From Actinomycetes bacterium (lineage in GTDB: Bacteria; Actinomycetota; Acidimicrobiia; Acidimicrobiales; Ilumatobacteraceae), in assembly GCA_025359865.1 (NCBI GenBank), contig JANYDH010000145.1, positions 27,668-91,667 of the forward strand: DNA of 64,000 nt, written 5' to 3'. The notes beneath the pieces were generated by a model. The model ran no database searches. It was given only the letters and a program-made list of their open reading frames with translations, and had not been told where the DNA came from. A program made the position numbers and the translations under genes. Each line of letters begins with the position of its first letter. The stretch's first letter is position 1. Positions 52,315 through 60,991 of the stretch are shown piece by piece.

Positions 52315-53631
52315 ATGCGAGTGGTTGTCGTTGGTGCCGGTCTGGCCGGACTCCGGGCGGCATCGCGGCTGCGCTCCGCTGGTGTCGATGTGGTGCTCGT
52401 CGAGGCAGGGCCACGCGTCGGCGGACGGGTCCGTACGATACGGCAACCGTTTCTCGGGGACCAGTACGTGGAGAGTGGTGCCGAATGGGTCGACAGTGAC
52501 CATCCGTTGATGCTCGAGCTGCTCGATCGCTATGGAATCGCGTTGTCGGGTGACGGGCAGGACTGGACCACGTTGCGGCGGATGTTGTTCCGCGACGGCA
52601 TGCTGATGAACCCCGAACAAGTTCGCGCAGCCCACCCTGGGATCGACGGTGAACTCGCTCGGTTCGAGTCGATCTTCGCCTCGATCGCCGATGGCATTGC
52701 TGATCCGGCACGTCCCGACCTGCACCCAGACGCAGTCGTTCACGATGCGCGATCGGTGTCCGACGTCATTGCCGAAGCAGGTCTAGCTGCGGTAGCCAGC
52801 CTGTTTGTAACGCGCAACAGCCAGGGGGAGTTCGCGGCCGAACCGGGTGAGATTTCGGCGCTGTTCGTCGCTCAACAACGCGCAGTCGGCGCCAAACTCG
52901 GTGCCACCACATCGCACCGCTCGTTTCGGGTGATCGGCGGAATCAGCCAGATCGCCGAACAACTTGCGGCGGAGTTGGTCGACGTGATCCATTTGGACGA
53001 GGCGCTCATACGCGTCGACTGGTCCGGTCGGGCCGTGCAGATCTCCACCTCGTTGCGTGTGATCGAAGCCGACCACGTGGTGCTTGCTTGTTCGCTCGTT
53101 CCGCTCCGTGCGGTGCAGTTCACCCCCGACCTACCGCCTGTACTGCGCAGCGCAATCGATGGGCTCGGTTATGGCACGGTCACCAAGACAGCAGTCCAGT
53201 ACCCATCGCGACAGTGGGTGGCCGGATTTGCCAATTGCGATTTGGCTTCACAGCGAGTGTATGAACCGACCGTCGACCAGGAGGGCGAGGCCGGGGTACT
53301 GATGGCCTACACCGGTGGCGATGGCGGGCGAGCGCTCGCCGCATTCGACGAAGAAGAGCGAATTCGCCGGGTCGTGGCTGATCAACGCGCCATTCATGGG
53401 CTGACCGATCAACCTCTCGGTGGGTTCTCCCGCGCCTGGTCGAACGAACCTCGATACGGCGGCAGTTACGCCGTCTATCGGCCGGGGCAGATCACGGCAT
53501 TCTGGCAGGTGTTGCGTGAACCGTGCGGGCCGTTGTGGCTGGCAGGCGAGCACACAGCCACCTGGACCGGGTATCTCGAGGGTGCCCTGCAGAGCGGCGA
53601 CAGGGTCAGTGCGGGAATCTGCGCTATTTGA
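52315..53631 (+). CDS. flavin amine oxidase
   Basis: A 438-residue FAD monoamine/polyamine oxidase: VVVVGAGLAGLRAASRL (Rossmann), GPRVGGRVRTIRQPF, ESGAEWVD, ALDHVV-like EADHVVLACSLVPL, and LWLAGEHTATWTGYLEGAL near the C-terminus (FAD). It starts 7 bp after the permease stop, so uptake and oxidation of a polyamine are probably one pathway. Peroxide and an aminoaldehyde would be products. Confidence 0.9.
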   Translation: MRVVVVGAGLAGLRAASRLRSAGVDVVLVEAGPRVGGRVRTIRQPFLGDQYVESGAEWVDSDHPLMLELLDRYGIALSGDGQDWTTLRRMLFRDGMLMNPEQVRAAHPGIDGELARFESIFASIADGIADPARPDLHPDAVVHDARSVSDVIAEAGLAAVASLFVTRNSQGEFAAEPGEISALFVAQQRAVGAKLGATTSHRSFRVIGGISQIAEQLAAELVDVIHLDEALIRVDWSGRAVQISTSLRVIEADHVVLACSLVPLRAVQFTPDLPPVLRSAIDGLGYGTVTKTAVQYPSRQWVAGFANCDLASQRVYEPTVDQEGEAGVLMAYTGGDGGRALAAFDEEERIRRVVADQRAIHGLTDQPLGGFSRAWSNEPRYGGSYAVYRPGQITAFWQVLREPCGPLWLAGEHTATWTGYLEGALQSGDRVSAGICAI

Positions 53632-53654
53632 CGAGGGCTCAGTGCCAGCGGGCA

Positions 53655-54569
53655 TCAGCGGGCGTCAAGGTATGACACTCCGGTGAGTCGTTCCGACTCC
53701 GCCCACAGCCGTCCGGCGACGTCTGTCTGCTTGCTGTAGCGCGAACTGTTGACCAGTTCGGGATGTCCGCGGGATTCCCCAAATCCGTCCGGGCCGTAGT
53801 ACTCGCCGCCTTGCACGGTGAGGTCGGTCGCAGCGCGCAGCGTGGGCAGAGCGCCCATCGCTGCACTTTGCATCGTGAGGCGCGCCAGCGGGCCAGTCAA
53901 CTTCATCAGTGTTCCGGCATCGCGAGCCAGTTCGGTATTCGAGCCCCCCGGGTGTGCAGCAACCGCCACGGTGGACACCTGGGCCCGACGGAACCGTCGG
54001 TCGAGTTCGTACGTGAACAACAGGTTCGCCACCTTGCTCATCCCATAGCGGGACCAGCGGCGGTAGCTGCGTTCGGCTGCTAGATCGTCGAAGTCGATCT
54101 TGCCCATTCGGTGGGCCTGGCTGCTGACGCTGACGACGCGAGAACCTTCGGTTGCGACGAGCAGGTCGAGCAGCAGACCGGTGAGGGCGAAGTGCCCGAG
54201 GTGGTTCGTACCGAACTGCATTTCGAAGCCGTCGGCGGTGGTGCGTTTCGGAAGCGCCATGACGCCGGCATTGTTGATGAGCAGATCGAGGCGTTCGGTC
54301 AGCCCGACGACCGCTGCGGCTGCCGCTCGAACAGAAGCGAGGCTGGCGAGATCGAGCGACACCATCTCGATGTCGCATGATGGTGCTACTGCCCGAATCC
54401 GTTCGAGTGCTGCGGTCGCCTTTGCTTCGCTGCGGCATGCCAGCAACACACGTGCTCCGTGCTGGGCGAGAGCGCGGGCAGCTTCGAACCCGATACCGGT
54501 GTTTGCCCCCGTGATGAGGGCCGTACGCCCGGTCTGATCGGGAATGTCGTGCTCTGTCCATTTGGCCAT
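53655..54569 (-). CDS. short-chain dehydrogenase/reductase
   Basis: A 304-residue SDR of the retinol dehydrogenase-like group: ALITGANTGIGFEAARAL, LLINNAGVMALPKR (NNAG), RVVSVSSQAHRMG (catalytic Ser), YGMSKVANLLFTYEL (YxxxK), and AAHPGGSNTEL. ATG 54569 (MAKWTEHDIP) or 54575. Substrate unknown. Confidence 0.93.
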   Translation of the reverse strand: MAKWTEHDIPDQTGRTALITGANTGIGFEAARALAQHGARVLLACRSEAKATAALERIRAVAPSCDIEMVSLDLASLASVRAAAAAVVGLTERLDLLINNAGVMALPKRTTADGFEMQFGTNHLGHFALTGLLLDLLVATEGSRVVSVSSQAHRMGKIDFDDLAAERSYRRWSRYGMSKVANLLFTYELDRRFRRAQVSTVAVAAHPGGSNTELARDAGTLMKLTGPLARLTMQSAAMGALPTLRAATDLTVQGGEYYGPDGFGESRGHPELVNSSRYSKQTDVAGRLWAESERLTGVSYLDAR

Positions 54570-54667
54570 GGACATATGCTCGCGCACTTGGCGCGGTGAC
54601 GCTTCAGGCAGGGTTCGCGTCATTGGGGCGCGGTCCATGGCCGCAACCGCACTAACCTTTCAGTGTC

Positions 54668-55633
54668 ATGCCCCCAAGTACGTCTCGTCAGCGCGCCATC
54701 GTCCGCCGGCATCAGCCAGACGGCCCACCGCGTATCGCGGTTGCGCCGCATGGTGCACCAGGGTGGATGGCCGATGCGGTGGTTGCGGGCGGTGGTCATG
54801 TCGTGCCGGTCGACGAGGCCGAAGGGTTGGTCTGGGGTGCGCCGCGAGACCCGGGGGCGCTCGAAGCGTTGATGGACGGAGCCGACCACCTGAAATGGGT
54901 GCAACTGCCATTTGCCGGAATCGAGCATTTTGTCCACCTGATCGACGATGATCGGTTGTGGACCTGCGGGAAGGGCGTCTACGCCGAACCCGTCGCTGAA
55001 CTGGCTCTCGGGCTCGCACTTGCCGGCATGCGTGGCGTCAATCACTTCATCCGCGCCAGCGAGTGGAGCCCGCCGCGTGGCCGCAATCTCATGGGCGCCA
55101 ACGTCACCATCCTTGGCGGTGGGGGTATCACCGAGTCGCTCATCCGGCTACTCATCCCATTCCAATGTCGCGTGTCCGTTGTACGAAACCGGATGCAGGA
55201 GATGGACGGCGTCGACGAGGTGCTCGAGGCCGACCGGTACATCGATGCCCTGGTCGGAGCCGATCTCGTCGTGGTGGCGCTTGCGCTCACACCCGAGACC
55301 GAGGGAATGCTGTCGCGTAACGAGTTCGAATTGATGGACGACTATGCATGGGTCGTCAACGTGGCGCGTGGCCGCCATATCGTCACCGACGATCTGGTGT
55401 GGGCGTTGGAGAACAACGTCATCGGCGGTGCCGCGCTCGATGTGACCCACCCGGAACCGCTACCGGCCGGCCATCCGCTGTGGACCATGCCGAATTGCAT
55501 CATCACTCCCCATGTGGGCAACACGCCGGAGATGGCGGTTCCGTTGCTGTCCGAGCGGATTACGGCCAATGTGCGCCGCTATGCACACGGCGACGAACTG
55601 ATCGGTCCGGTCGACCACGACCTAGGGTACTGA
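54668..55633 (+). CDS. D-2-hydroxyacid dehydrogenase
   Basis: A 321-residue NAD-dependent 2-hydroxyacid dehydrogenase. Rossmann NVTILGGGGITESLIRLL (GGGGIT instead of the usual GxGxxG), LVVVALALTPETEGMLSR, VVNVARGRHIVTDDLVWALE (Arg), LDVTHPEPLPAGHPLWTMPN (Glu) and ITPHVGN (His). Substrate unknown. First gene of an operon with a small ORF, a J-domain protein and a peptidase remnant. Confidence 0.92.
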   Translation: MPPSTSRQRAIVRRHQPDGPPRIAVAPHGAPGWMADAVVAGGGHVVPVDEAEGLVWGAPRDPGALEALMDGADHLKWVQLPFAGIEHFVHLIDDDRLWTCGKGVYAEPVAELALGLALAGMRGVNHFIRASEWSPPRGRNLMGANVTILGGGGITESLIRLLIPFQCRVSVVRNRMQEMDGVDEVLEADRYIDALVGADLVVVALALTPETEGMLSRNEFELMDDYAWVVNVARGRHIVTDDLVWALENNVIGGAALDVTHPEPLPAGHPLWTMPNCIITPHVGNTPEMAVPLLSERITANVRRYAHGDELIGPVDHDLGY

Positions 55634-55635
55634 GG

Positions 55636-55761
55636 GTGAGCCAATCGGGCCGGCTCGAATCACGTGAGGCGTTGTCGGGACCGGCACCGGAGTATTGGCG
55701 CACCGGGGGCACGACGACCGAGTACCCGCACGTGAATGGGCGGATCGTCGAAGGCCCGTGA
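55636..55761 (+). CDS. small ORF, 41 residues, coupled to the J-domain gene
   Basis: GTG 55636, two bases after the dehydrogenase stop, with GAGG just upstream. The product begins VSQSGRLESREALSG and contains PAPEYWRTGGTTTEYPHVNG, a sensible composition. Its TGA overlaps the next gene's GTG (GTGA). No family recognised. Position and coupling support translation. Confidence 0.6.
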   Translation: MSQSGRLESREALSGPAPEYWRTGGTTTEYPHVNGRIVEGP

Positions 55762-56369
55762 ATCACTACGACCGATTGCGCATCGGCCGCGCTGCTGCGG
55801 CAACGGAGATTCGCGTTGCCTATCGTCGTGAAGCGCGTCGAGAACATCCAGATCGTCATGGCGAGGTGTCATCGGGCGCAATGGCCGCTGTCAACGAGGC
55901 CTACCGGGTGCTTGGTGATCCAGGTCGTCGTGCCCGGTATGACGACGAACTCGATGAAGCATCACCCCATCCATCGACCGGTCACCCGACGAGCGTGCCT
56001 TCGCCTGACCGTCCGTGGCACACGGGTATGGCAGATGCTGGCGGCGCGGCGACTTCCGCTTCCTACCAACCAGCCCGGTTCCCGTGGCGGTTCATGCTGT
56101 TCCTGGCCTCGGTCGGCATCGCAATCGTGATCGTCGGCGCGATTGTGTACGAACCACCTCCCGTCGTGCCGCCCGACAACGTTCTTCGTGTCGGCGACTG
56201 CGTGGTGTTGAGCCTCGAACTCGAGGCAACGGAGGTGAATTGCGCCGACCCGCACGATGCGATCATGCAGGTGTTGATACCGGTCGGTCAGGAATGTCCT
56301 ACCGGTACCGATGCATATCGAGATCATCAGGGGATGGGTACAGCGTGTGTGATCAAATCGTCCGTATGA
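55758..56369 (+). CDS. membrane-anchored J-domain protein
   Basis: A 203-residue protein. J-domain residues 1-60: YDRLRIGRAAAATEIRVAYR, HPDRHGEV (HPD motif that stimulates DnaK), VNEAYRVLGDPGRRARYDDE. Then a Pro/Ser-rich linker, one TM helix (FMLFLASVGIAIVIVGAIVY, residue about 115) and an outward C-terminal domain with paired cysteines (DCVVL, VNCADPHDAIM, ECPTG, TACV) of the septum-formation type. GTG 55758; stop overlaps the next ATG (ATGA). Confidence 0.85.
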   Translation: MNHYDRLRIGRAAAATEIRVAYRREARREHPDRHGEVSSGAMAAVNEAYRVLGDPGRRARYDDELDEASPHPSTGHPTSVPSPDRPWHTGMADAGGAATSASYQPARFPWRFMLFLASVGIAIVIVGAIVYEPPPVVPPDNVLRVGDCVVLSLELEATEVNCADPHDAIMQVLIPVGQECPTGTDAYRDHQGMGTACVIKSSV

Positions 56370-57495
56370 CAACCACCCGTGAACTCGCCACGTTGCCGTT
56401 CGGGAGTTGGCCGACGCCGATCACGTCAGAACTCGTCGTGAGCGCGTCGGTTGGCCTTGGTGGCGGTGCGTGGTGGGTTTCGGCCGGCACGCTGTGGTTC
56501 ACCGACTGGGCTAATCAACGGCTGTATCGCGTGGTGCCCGGCGGTGGGGCGCTGACGGTCAACTGTGGTTCATTTCGGACCGCAGTGGATGGTGGAACCT
56601 GTACCGATGGTCGGGCGCGGGCACGATGTCGTCGCAGTAGTGGTGATCGATGCCGAGATCGGCGTCCCGCTAGGTGGTTCGCCCGGCACGCCGACTTGGC
56701 CTCGACACTTCATGGTTCTCGGTGCCGGAGTCGATCGACTTCCCGAGCGAAGATGGCCGCGTCGCTCACGGGCTGTACTACGCACCCACATCGGCTACGC
56801 ATGACGGACCAGTTGATGATCGACCGCCGCTGATCGTGATGATCCACGGCGGTCCCACCGCAGCAGCCCGTCCCACACTCGACATGTCACTGCAGTACTG
56901 GACGAGTCGCGGGTTCGGTGTGGCCGACGTCAACTATGGCGGCTCCACGGGGTACGGTCGGGTTTACCGAGCATTGCTCCACGAGCGGTGGGGAATCGTC
57001 GATGGAGAAGATCGTCAGGCGGCAGCGCGTTGGCTCGTGTCGAACGATCGCGTCGATCCCGAGCGGTTGTGCATCACAGGCGGCTCGGCAGGCGGATTCA
57101 CCGTTCTGGCTGCGCTGGCATTCGGCGACACGTTTTCGGTCGGCGCGATCCACCACCTCGACGGCTTCGATCGTCCATTGATCGTGCTGCAAGGTTTGGA
57201 GGCCGAGGTTGTTCCGCCCGCACAGTCCGAGATGATCGTGTCGGCGCTCACGGACAAAGGTGTTGCCGTGGCCTACGTTGCGTTTGCGGGCGAGCAGCAC
57301 GGCTTTCGCCAGGCACCGAACATGCGCCGGGCGCTCGACAGTGAGCTGTCGTTCTACGCCCAGGTGCTGGGATTCGAGCTCCCTATGGCGGAAGCCATCG
57401 AGCAGGTCGACCTCACCGCCTTCACCAACCTCACTGCCTTCACCAACCTCACCGCCTTCACCAAGTTCACTGCCTTCACCAACCTCACTGCATAG
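56366..57495 (+). pseudogene. decayed S9 prolyl oligopeptidase-type peptidase
   Basis: Starts ATG 56366 (MTTTRELATLPFGSWPTPIT) in one frame, then GWWNLYRW at about 56590 and DAEIGVPL at 56650 in other frames with stops between (TAG at about 56638), then the alpha/beta-hydrolase domain (56690-57400) in frame. Catalytic Ser remains (GGSAGGFTV) and His (GEQHGFR), but the Asp motif is GLEAEVVPP where GLEDEVVPP is expected, and about 45 residues are missing before IHHLDGFDRPL. About 375 codons remain versus the usual 600 or more. Confidence 0.85.
57412..57495 (+). repeat. 18-bp minisatellite at end of the S9 remnant
   Basis: CTCACCGCCTTCACCAAC and near copies about 4.6 times, encoding LTAFTN repeatedly. 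It lies next to the mycoredoxin stop (57485), with a 11-bp overlap. Repeat slippage may have produced the terminal extension. Confidence 0.85.
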
Positions 57496-57757
57496 CGCCA
57501 TGGCGACGCGCGGCCTCGAGCACGTCGTGAGCGGAAGGATTGACGAGTGCGACGTCGCCAATACGAACGGTGGGCACCACTTCGTTGCCCCGGGCTACTG
57601 AGCGCACGAACGCGGCACCCTCAGGTTCGTCCCAGATGTTGATTTTCTCGAACGGTACGCCCAGTTGGCGCAGCCCACGATCGAGCGCCGAGCAAAAGCC
57701 GCAGCCCTGTCGCCAGTACATGACAATTGGTGAGGCGGTGGCGAGTTGTTCGTACAT
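57485..57757 (-). CDS. mycoredoxin-like glutaredoxin
   Basis: A 90-residue thioredoxin-fold protein with CGFC (residues 19-22) after PIVMYWRQG, VPFEKINIWDEPEGAAF, and NEVVPTVRIGDVALVNPSA (cis-Pro). This matches actinobacterial mycoredoxin-1-like proteins (CxxC in a GRX frame), which reduce mycothiol-mixed disulfides. ATG 57757. Confidence 0.88.
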   Translation of the reverse strand: MYEQLATASPIVMYWRQGCGFCSALDRGLRQLGVPFEKINIWDEPEGAAFVRSVARGNEVVPTVRIGDVALVNPSAHDVLEAARRHGAMQ

Positions 57758-57863
57758 GGCTTGCGCTCCGAGTGGGGATACATCGACCGAACGCGGTCAA
57801 GTATGCAACCCAGCCAGCGTTGTGCCCATTCCCGGTCGGCGCGAATCGCTACGGTGCACGGGT

Positions 57864-58619
57864 ATGAGCGATTCGCCCGGTCAGCCGCTGTTCCCTCCGC
57901 CGCCCAGCTATCCGTCTGGCTATCAGGGCGGCCCGCCCGCTGGCGGGCCGATATGGATGGGCCCGTCATCCACACCGACCACCGCGGGTCGTGCCATAGC
58001 GGCGTTGGTGTTGGGGTTGGCGTCGCTGCTGCTGTTCGTCACCTTGATCGTGCCGGTGTTGGCGCTGATCCTTGGTCTCGGCGCAGCGGGGGAAGTGAAG
58101 CGTTCCCACGGAGCAAGGACCGGTCTCGGGATGGCCCGTACCGGGTGGGTGCTCGGCTTGCTCGGTATCTGCGGATTTGGCGCTGTCATTGCCGTCGCAG
58201 TGGTAAACAGCAAAGGCACCGACAAAGAGACGAGTGTCTTCGCGCTCGAACTGGGCGTGTGCTACGACTTTCCGGAAGATCCGTCCGTCGCTGTCGCAAC
58301 GACGGTGACGTCGATGACGGAGATCGCGTGCACGAAACCCCATGATGCCGAGATGTTCTTCGAGGGACACCTCAATCCGACACGAGATCGCGTCTATCCG
58401 GCCGCTGCCAACGCGTTGTTCTTCGAAGCCGCCACGACCTGCACCGCCGAACCGTTCACCGACTACGTCGGCAAGCCGTTCGACATCAAGAAGTTCGGGA
58501 TTTTCACGATCGTTCCCGACGCCTCTTCTTGGAAGCTCACCAAGGGCGAGTTCAACTGCTTCATCACAGCGGTGGAGACCGGCGGCAAGCTGACCCAGCC
58601 GGCGAAAGGTTCGGGCTGA
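57864..58619 (+). CDS. DUF4190/septum-formation-like membrane protein
   Basis: A 251-residue protein: Pro/Gly-rich cytosolic N-terminus (FPPPPSYPSGYQGGPP), two TM helices (ALVLGLASLLLFVTLIVPVL, GWVLGLLGICGFGAVIAVAV) with GEVKRSHGARTGLGMA between (DUF4190 pattern), and an outside domain with cysteines (GVCYDF, IACTKPHDAEMFF, TTCTAEPF, NCFIT) of the septum-formation type. Similar C-terminal cysteine pattern to the J-domain protein upstream. ATG 57864. Confidence 0.82.
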   Translation: MSDSPGQPLFPPPPSYPSGYQGGPPAGGPIWMGPSSTPTTAGRAIAALVLGLASLLLFVTLIVPVLALILGLGAAGEVKRSHGARTGLGMARTGWVLGLLGICGFGAVIAVAVVNSKGTDKETSVFALELGVCYDFPEDPSVAVATTVTSMTEIACTKPHDAEMFFEGHLNPTRDRVYPAAANALFFEAATTCTAEPFTDYVGKPFDIKKFGIFTIVPDASSWKLTKGEFNCFITAVETGGKLTQPAKGSG

Positions 58620-58675
58620 GCGCGCAGCCGGTGGTTGTCCCAGGTGGACCTGCTAACCTCGGGTCGCCGCTCACC

Positions 58676-58747
58676 GGGCGTGTAGCTCAGCGGTAGAGCG
58701 CATCGTTCACACCGATGAAGTCGGGGGTTCGAGACCCTCCACGCCCA
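58676..58747 (+). tRNA. tRNA-Val (CAC)
   Basis: Acceptor GGGCGTG pairs CACGCCC, D-arm GCTC/GAGC, anticodon stem CATCG/CGATG around TTCACAC (anticodon CAC, Val GUG), T-arm GGGGG-TTCGAGA-CCCTC, discriminator A. 72 nt, CCA not encoded. Confidence 0.97.
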
Positions 58748-58753
58748 CGACGA

Positions 58754-58790
58754 TTGCGAGAGCCCGGCCACGGTGGCCGGGCTCTCGCAA
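58754..58790 (+). terminator. 17-bp perfect hairpin after tRNA-Val
   Basis: TTGCGAGAGCCCGGCCA (58754-58770), loop CGG, TGGCCGGGCTCTCGCAA (58774-58790). No strong T-tract; probably processing/termination of the tRNA transcript. Confidence 0.85.
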
Positions 58791-58791
58791 A

Positions 58792-58849
58792 AGCCCGATC
58801 GTTGGCGTTGGGCTGCTGTATGCAGCAGCAAGACGCCAAGAGTCGGGCT
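58792..58849 (-). terminator. hairpin terminator of the GH114-like gene
   Basis: Stacked stems AGCCCGA/TCGGGCT, TTGGCGT/ACGCCAA and CTGCTG/CAGCAG. On the minus strand it follows the stop by 11 bp and ends in TTTT, an intrinsic terminator arrangement. Confidence 0.75.
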
Positions 58850-58860
58850 GGTGGTCGAAC

Positions 58861-59766
58861 TCAGCGGCACGATTCGTATCGGTAGTCGGCTGACTGTGGT
58901 GCGTGTAGGTCTCGGTCGCGCAGGATCACCGAGGTTCGGTCGCCGATCGACGAGCATGCGGCCTCGAACCCCGCTTGCGTGTACTCGATGTCGAGCACTC
59001 GGTCACCGAAAACGTCGGTATAGGCGCTGCACTCGTCGTAGGCTCCGCACTCTTCGGCGATCGCGAAGTCGAACCCGATGAGATCGATCGAGGTGGTGCG
59101 GTCGAGTTCTGGCGTGTTCTTACGGCCGGCAGCGAGGCCACGGTGATGTGCCGCGCTGACAAGCAGCACTGCGTACGCGACTGCGTCGCTACGATCGAAC
59201 GGCTCAGCAATGCCGAGACCATCGAACCGCGTCCACGAGTCAAGGTTGTCGAACTCCACGGCTTCGAAACCTTTCCGAGCGCAGACGTCGAGCATCGCGG
59301 CCACATGTTCGGCGGCAAGATCGCGCTTGGCGGCGGTGGAAAGATCGATGAGGAACTCGCCAGGCCAGTTGGGGTCGTCGGGAAGGTCGCGCAGCACGAC
59401 AGTAGCGGGCCAGGCGCCGACCTCGTCAGGGCGATCCACCGTGTCGTCGGCGGGCTGCGTCTGGTAGGCGTTGATGTAGCAAATCGAATACGCACCTTCC
59501 AGTGGCACCGAGTCGAACCAGTCGCGTGCCACTACGTCAACTCCAGCAGCCGGTTGGTACGCCTCGGCCAACTGGTAGTCGAATGCCCTCCCCGTCGGTG
59601 GTGCCACCCAGCGCGCGTCGGGGGAGTTGGGGGTACCGGTTGCACCGGTTACACCGGTGACGGCAGGGCGTGTGTTGTCGGGTGATGCCACTGGTCCGGT
59701 TTCGGATCTGCACCCGGCAATGACGACGAGAGTGAGGCTCGCCACGACGCCAAGCGCTAATCGCAT
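58861..59766 (-). CDS. GH114-like (endo-alpha-1,4-polygalactosaminidase family) lipoprotein
   Basis: A 301-residue exported protein, lipobox VIAGC (Cys19). Catalytic domain of the DUF297/GH114 type: AYSICYINAYQTQPADDTVD, EFLIDLSTAAKRDLAAEHVA, GFEAVEFDNLDSW (acidic pair), LAAGRKNTPEL and FDFAIAEECGAYDECSAY. Members cleave alpha-1,4-galactosamine polymers. Acts outside the cell. Confidence 0.87.
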   Translation of the reverse strand: MRLALGVVASLTLVVIAGCRSETGPVASPDNTRPAVTGVTGATGTPNSPDARWVAPPTGRAFDYQLAEAYQPAAGVDVVARDWFDSVPLEGAYSICYINAYQTQPADDTVDRPDEVGAWPATVVLRDLPDDPNWPGEFLIDLSTAAKRDLAAEHVAAMLDVCARKGFEAVEFDNLDSWTRFDGLGIAEPFDRSDAVAYAVLLVSAAHHRGLAAGRKNTPELDRTTSIDLIGFDFAIAEECGAYDECSAYTDVFGDRVLDIEYTQAGFEAACSSIGDRTSVILRDRDLHAPQSADYRYESCR

Positions 59767-59868
59767 CTATCCATTCTTCACGTTTCGGTCGTGCCGATAC
59801 TGGCAGCCAGCCCTCCGCAACGGTCATCGGCGCGCTCACCGGCTGCGATGGACTTGTTGGAGGCTACT

Positions 59869-60399
59869 GTGGCGATGATGGCCAGGCTCTGTGAACGACC
59901 GGGATGCTCCGATCCCGCCGACGTCACGTACGGCATCGACCCACCGAACCTAATGGTCTGGCTCGACGCGTTCAACGGACCGCTTGCTGTGCGCGCCGGC
60001 GTGCTGTGCCGACGTCATGCCGATGCGATGGTGGTGCCTCTCGGCTGGATGCTCGACGACCGTCGCGAGGCGACACCCCGGCTGTTCCGCGCTCCTGCTG
60101 CCGTCGCCGTCCAGCGCCGACCGCGAAAGTCGCGCACCGGTCGTGCGGGTGACGACACTGAGCAGCTTCTTTTCGAACCAGCGATGGTGGCGGCGATCTC
60201 GTCCGAGCCGGTGGCCCCCGAGCCGGTCGCTGACGAGTTGTTCGCTGATGAGTCGCTCGCTGACCAAGACGTGGCCGCAGGCGCAGTCACGGCGTGGCAG
60301 CCGGTGTTCGACCAGCGCGACGATCTCAGCGGACTGCTGTCCACCAACAGCAGCCTGTTGGCTCGAGCGTTCAACGGCACACCGCGCCCCGACAGCTGA
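59869..60399 (+). CDS. DUF3499-like zinc-finger protein
   Basis: A 176-residue actinobacterial protein: ARLCERPGCSDPADVTYGID (CxxxxC) and GVLCRRHADAMVVPLGW (CxxH), the DUF3499 core. The acidic C-terminus (residues 100-160) is low complexity. GGAGG at 59859 is 5 bp before GTG 59869, which favours that start over ATG 59875/59878. Function unknown. Confidence 0.85.
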   Translation: MAMMARLCERPGCSDPADVTYGIDPPNLMVWLDAFNGPLAVRAGVLCRRHADAMVVPLGWMLDDRREATPRLFRAPAAVAVQRRPRKSRTGRAGDDTEQLLFEPAMVAAISSEPVAPEPVADELFADESLADQDVAAGAVTAWQPVFDQRDDLSGLLSTNSSLLARAFNGTPRPDS

Positions 60400-60434
60400 A
60401 GCAGGCAGCGCTGACCGCCGAGCTCGGGACGCGC

Positions 60435-60474
60435 CAGTGGGCTCCACGGCTGACGGAAGCCGTAGAGCCCACTG
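60435..60474. terminator. bidirectional terminator between convergent genes
   Basis: CAGTGGGCTC-C-ACGGCT and AGCCGT-A-GAGCCCACTG around GACGGA: 16 paired bases with one mismatch. It lies between DUF3499 (+) and the secreted coiled-coil gene (-). Confidence 0.8.
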
Positions 60475-60500
60475 ACACGTGAGGTGGAGTCTGAGTGGAA

Positions 60501-60884
60501 TCAGCCTGCTGGTGCAGTCGCAGGTGCTGGGGTGCAGTGCTCGGCTGCCCAAGCGGGCAACTTGGCGAGCCGCTCGGTGACCTTGGCGAGTCGTTCGTTG
60601 AGCTTGGTGATCTTGGTGCCGATCCGTGCGGCCAGCTCGGTCTTTCCCGCTGCCGTGGCCTTGGTCTGGAGATTCGTCAGGTAGTCGATGCGGTGATTCA
60701 TCTCGGCGATCCGACCGTTCGCGATCTCGGTGATCGTGTCGAGGTTGGCGCAGACCTCGGCGGCGCGGGCGCCCGTGGGTCCGCTCCCGCTGTCGTCGCC
60801 GCCACTGGCAAAGGCGGTGCCGCCTAGGGCCAGGGCGCCGGTGAGGGCGAATGCGGCGATTCCGGTGGTGAGCTTGTTGTTCAT
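60501..60884 (-). CDS. secreted coiled-coil protein of unknown function
   Basis: A 127-residue protein with a signal peptide (MNNKLTTGIAAFALTGALAL, cleavage near AFA-SGG), a cysteine (EVCANL), a heptad-rich middle (IAEMNHRIDYLTNLQTKA, ITKLNERLAKVTERLAKL) and a second cysteine (EHCTPAP). The two cysteines may form a disulfide. Gly/Asp-rich region after the signal. No family recognised. Confidence 0.75.
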   Translation of the reverse strand: MNNKLTTGIAAFALTGALALGGTAFASGGDDSGSGPTGARAAEVCANLDTITEIANGRIAEMNHRIDYLTNLQTKATAAGKTELAARIGTKITKLNERLAKVTERLAKLPAWAAEHCTPAPATAPAG

Positions 60885-60991
60885 GATGGGGGTCCTTTCG
60901 ATGCGGCGTGTTCCGCTTGGTGAGCAGACACTGCGCCCCGTCTATGAGCGAAGTGTGAGGACCACGTGATGATTGTTGCGATACTCACGGG

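Noticed and set aside
58785..58850. fifth copy of the dispersed repeat near tRNA-Val (TTGGCGTTGGG, CTCTCGCAAAA)
   Set aside because: The matching words are in the wrong order and belong to two terminator hairpins (tRNA and GH114-like gene).
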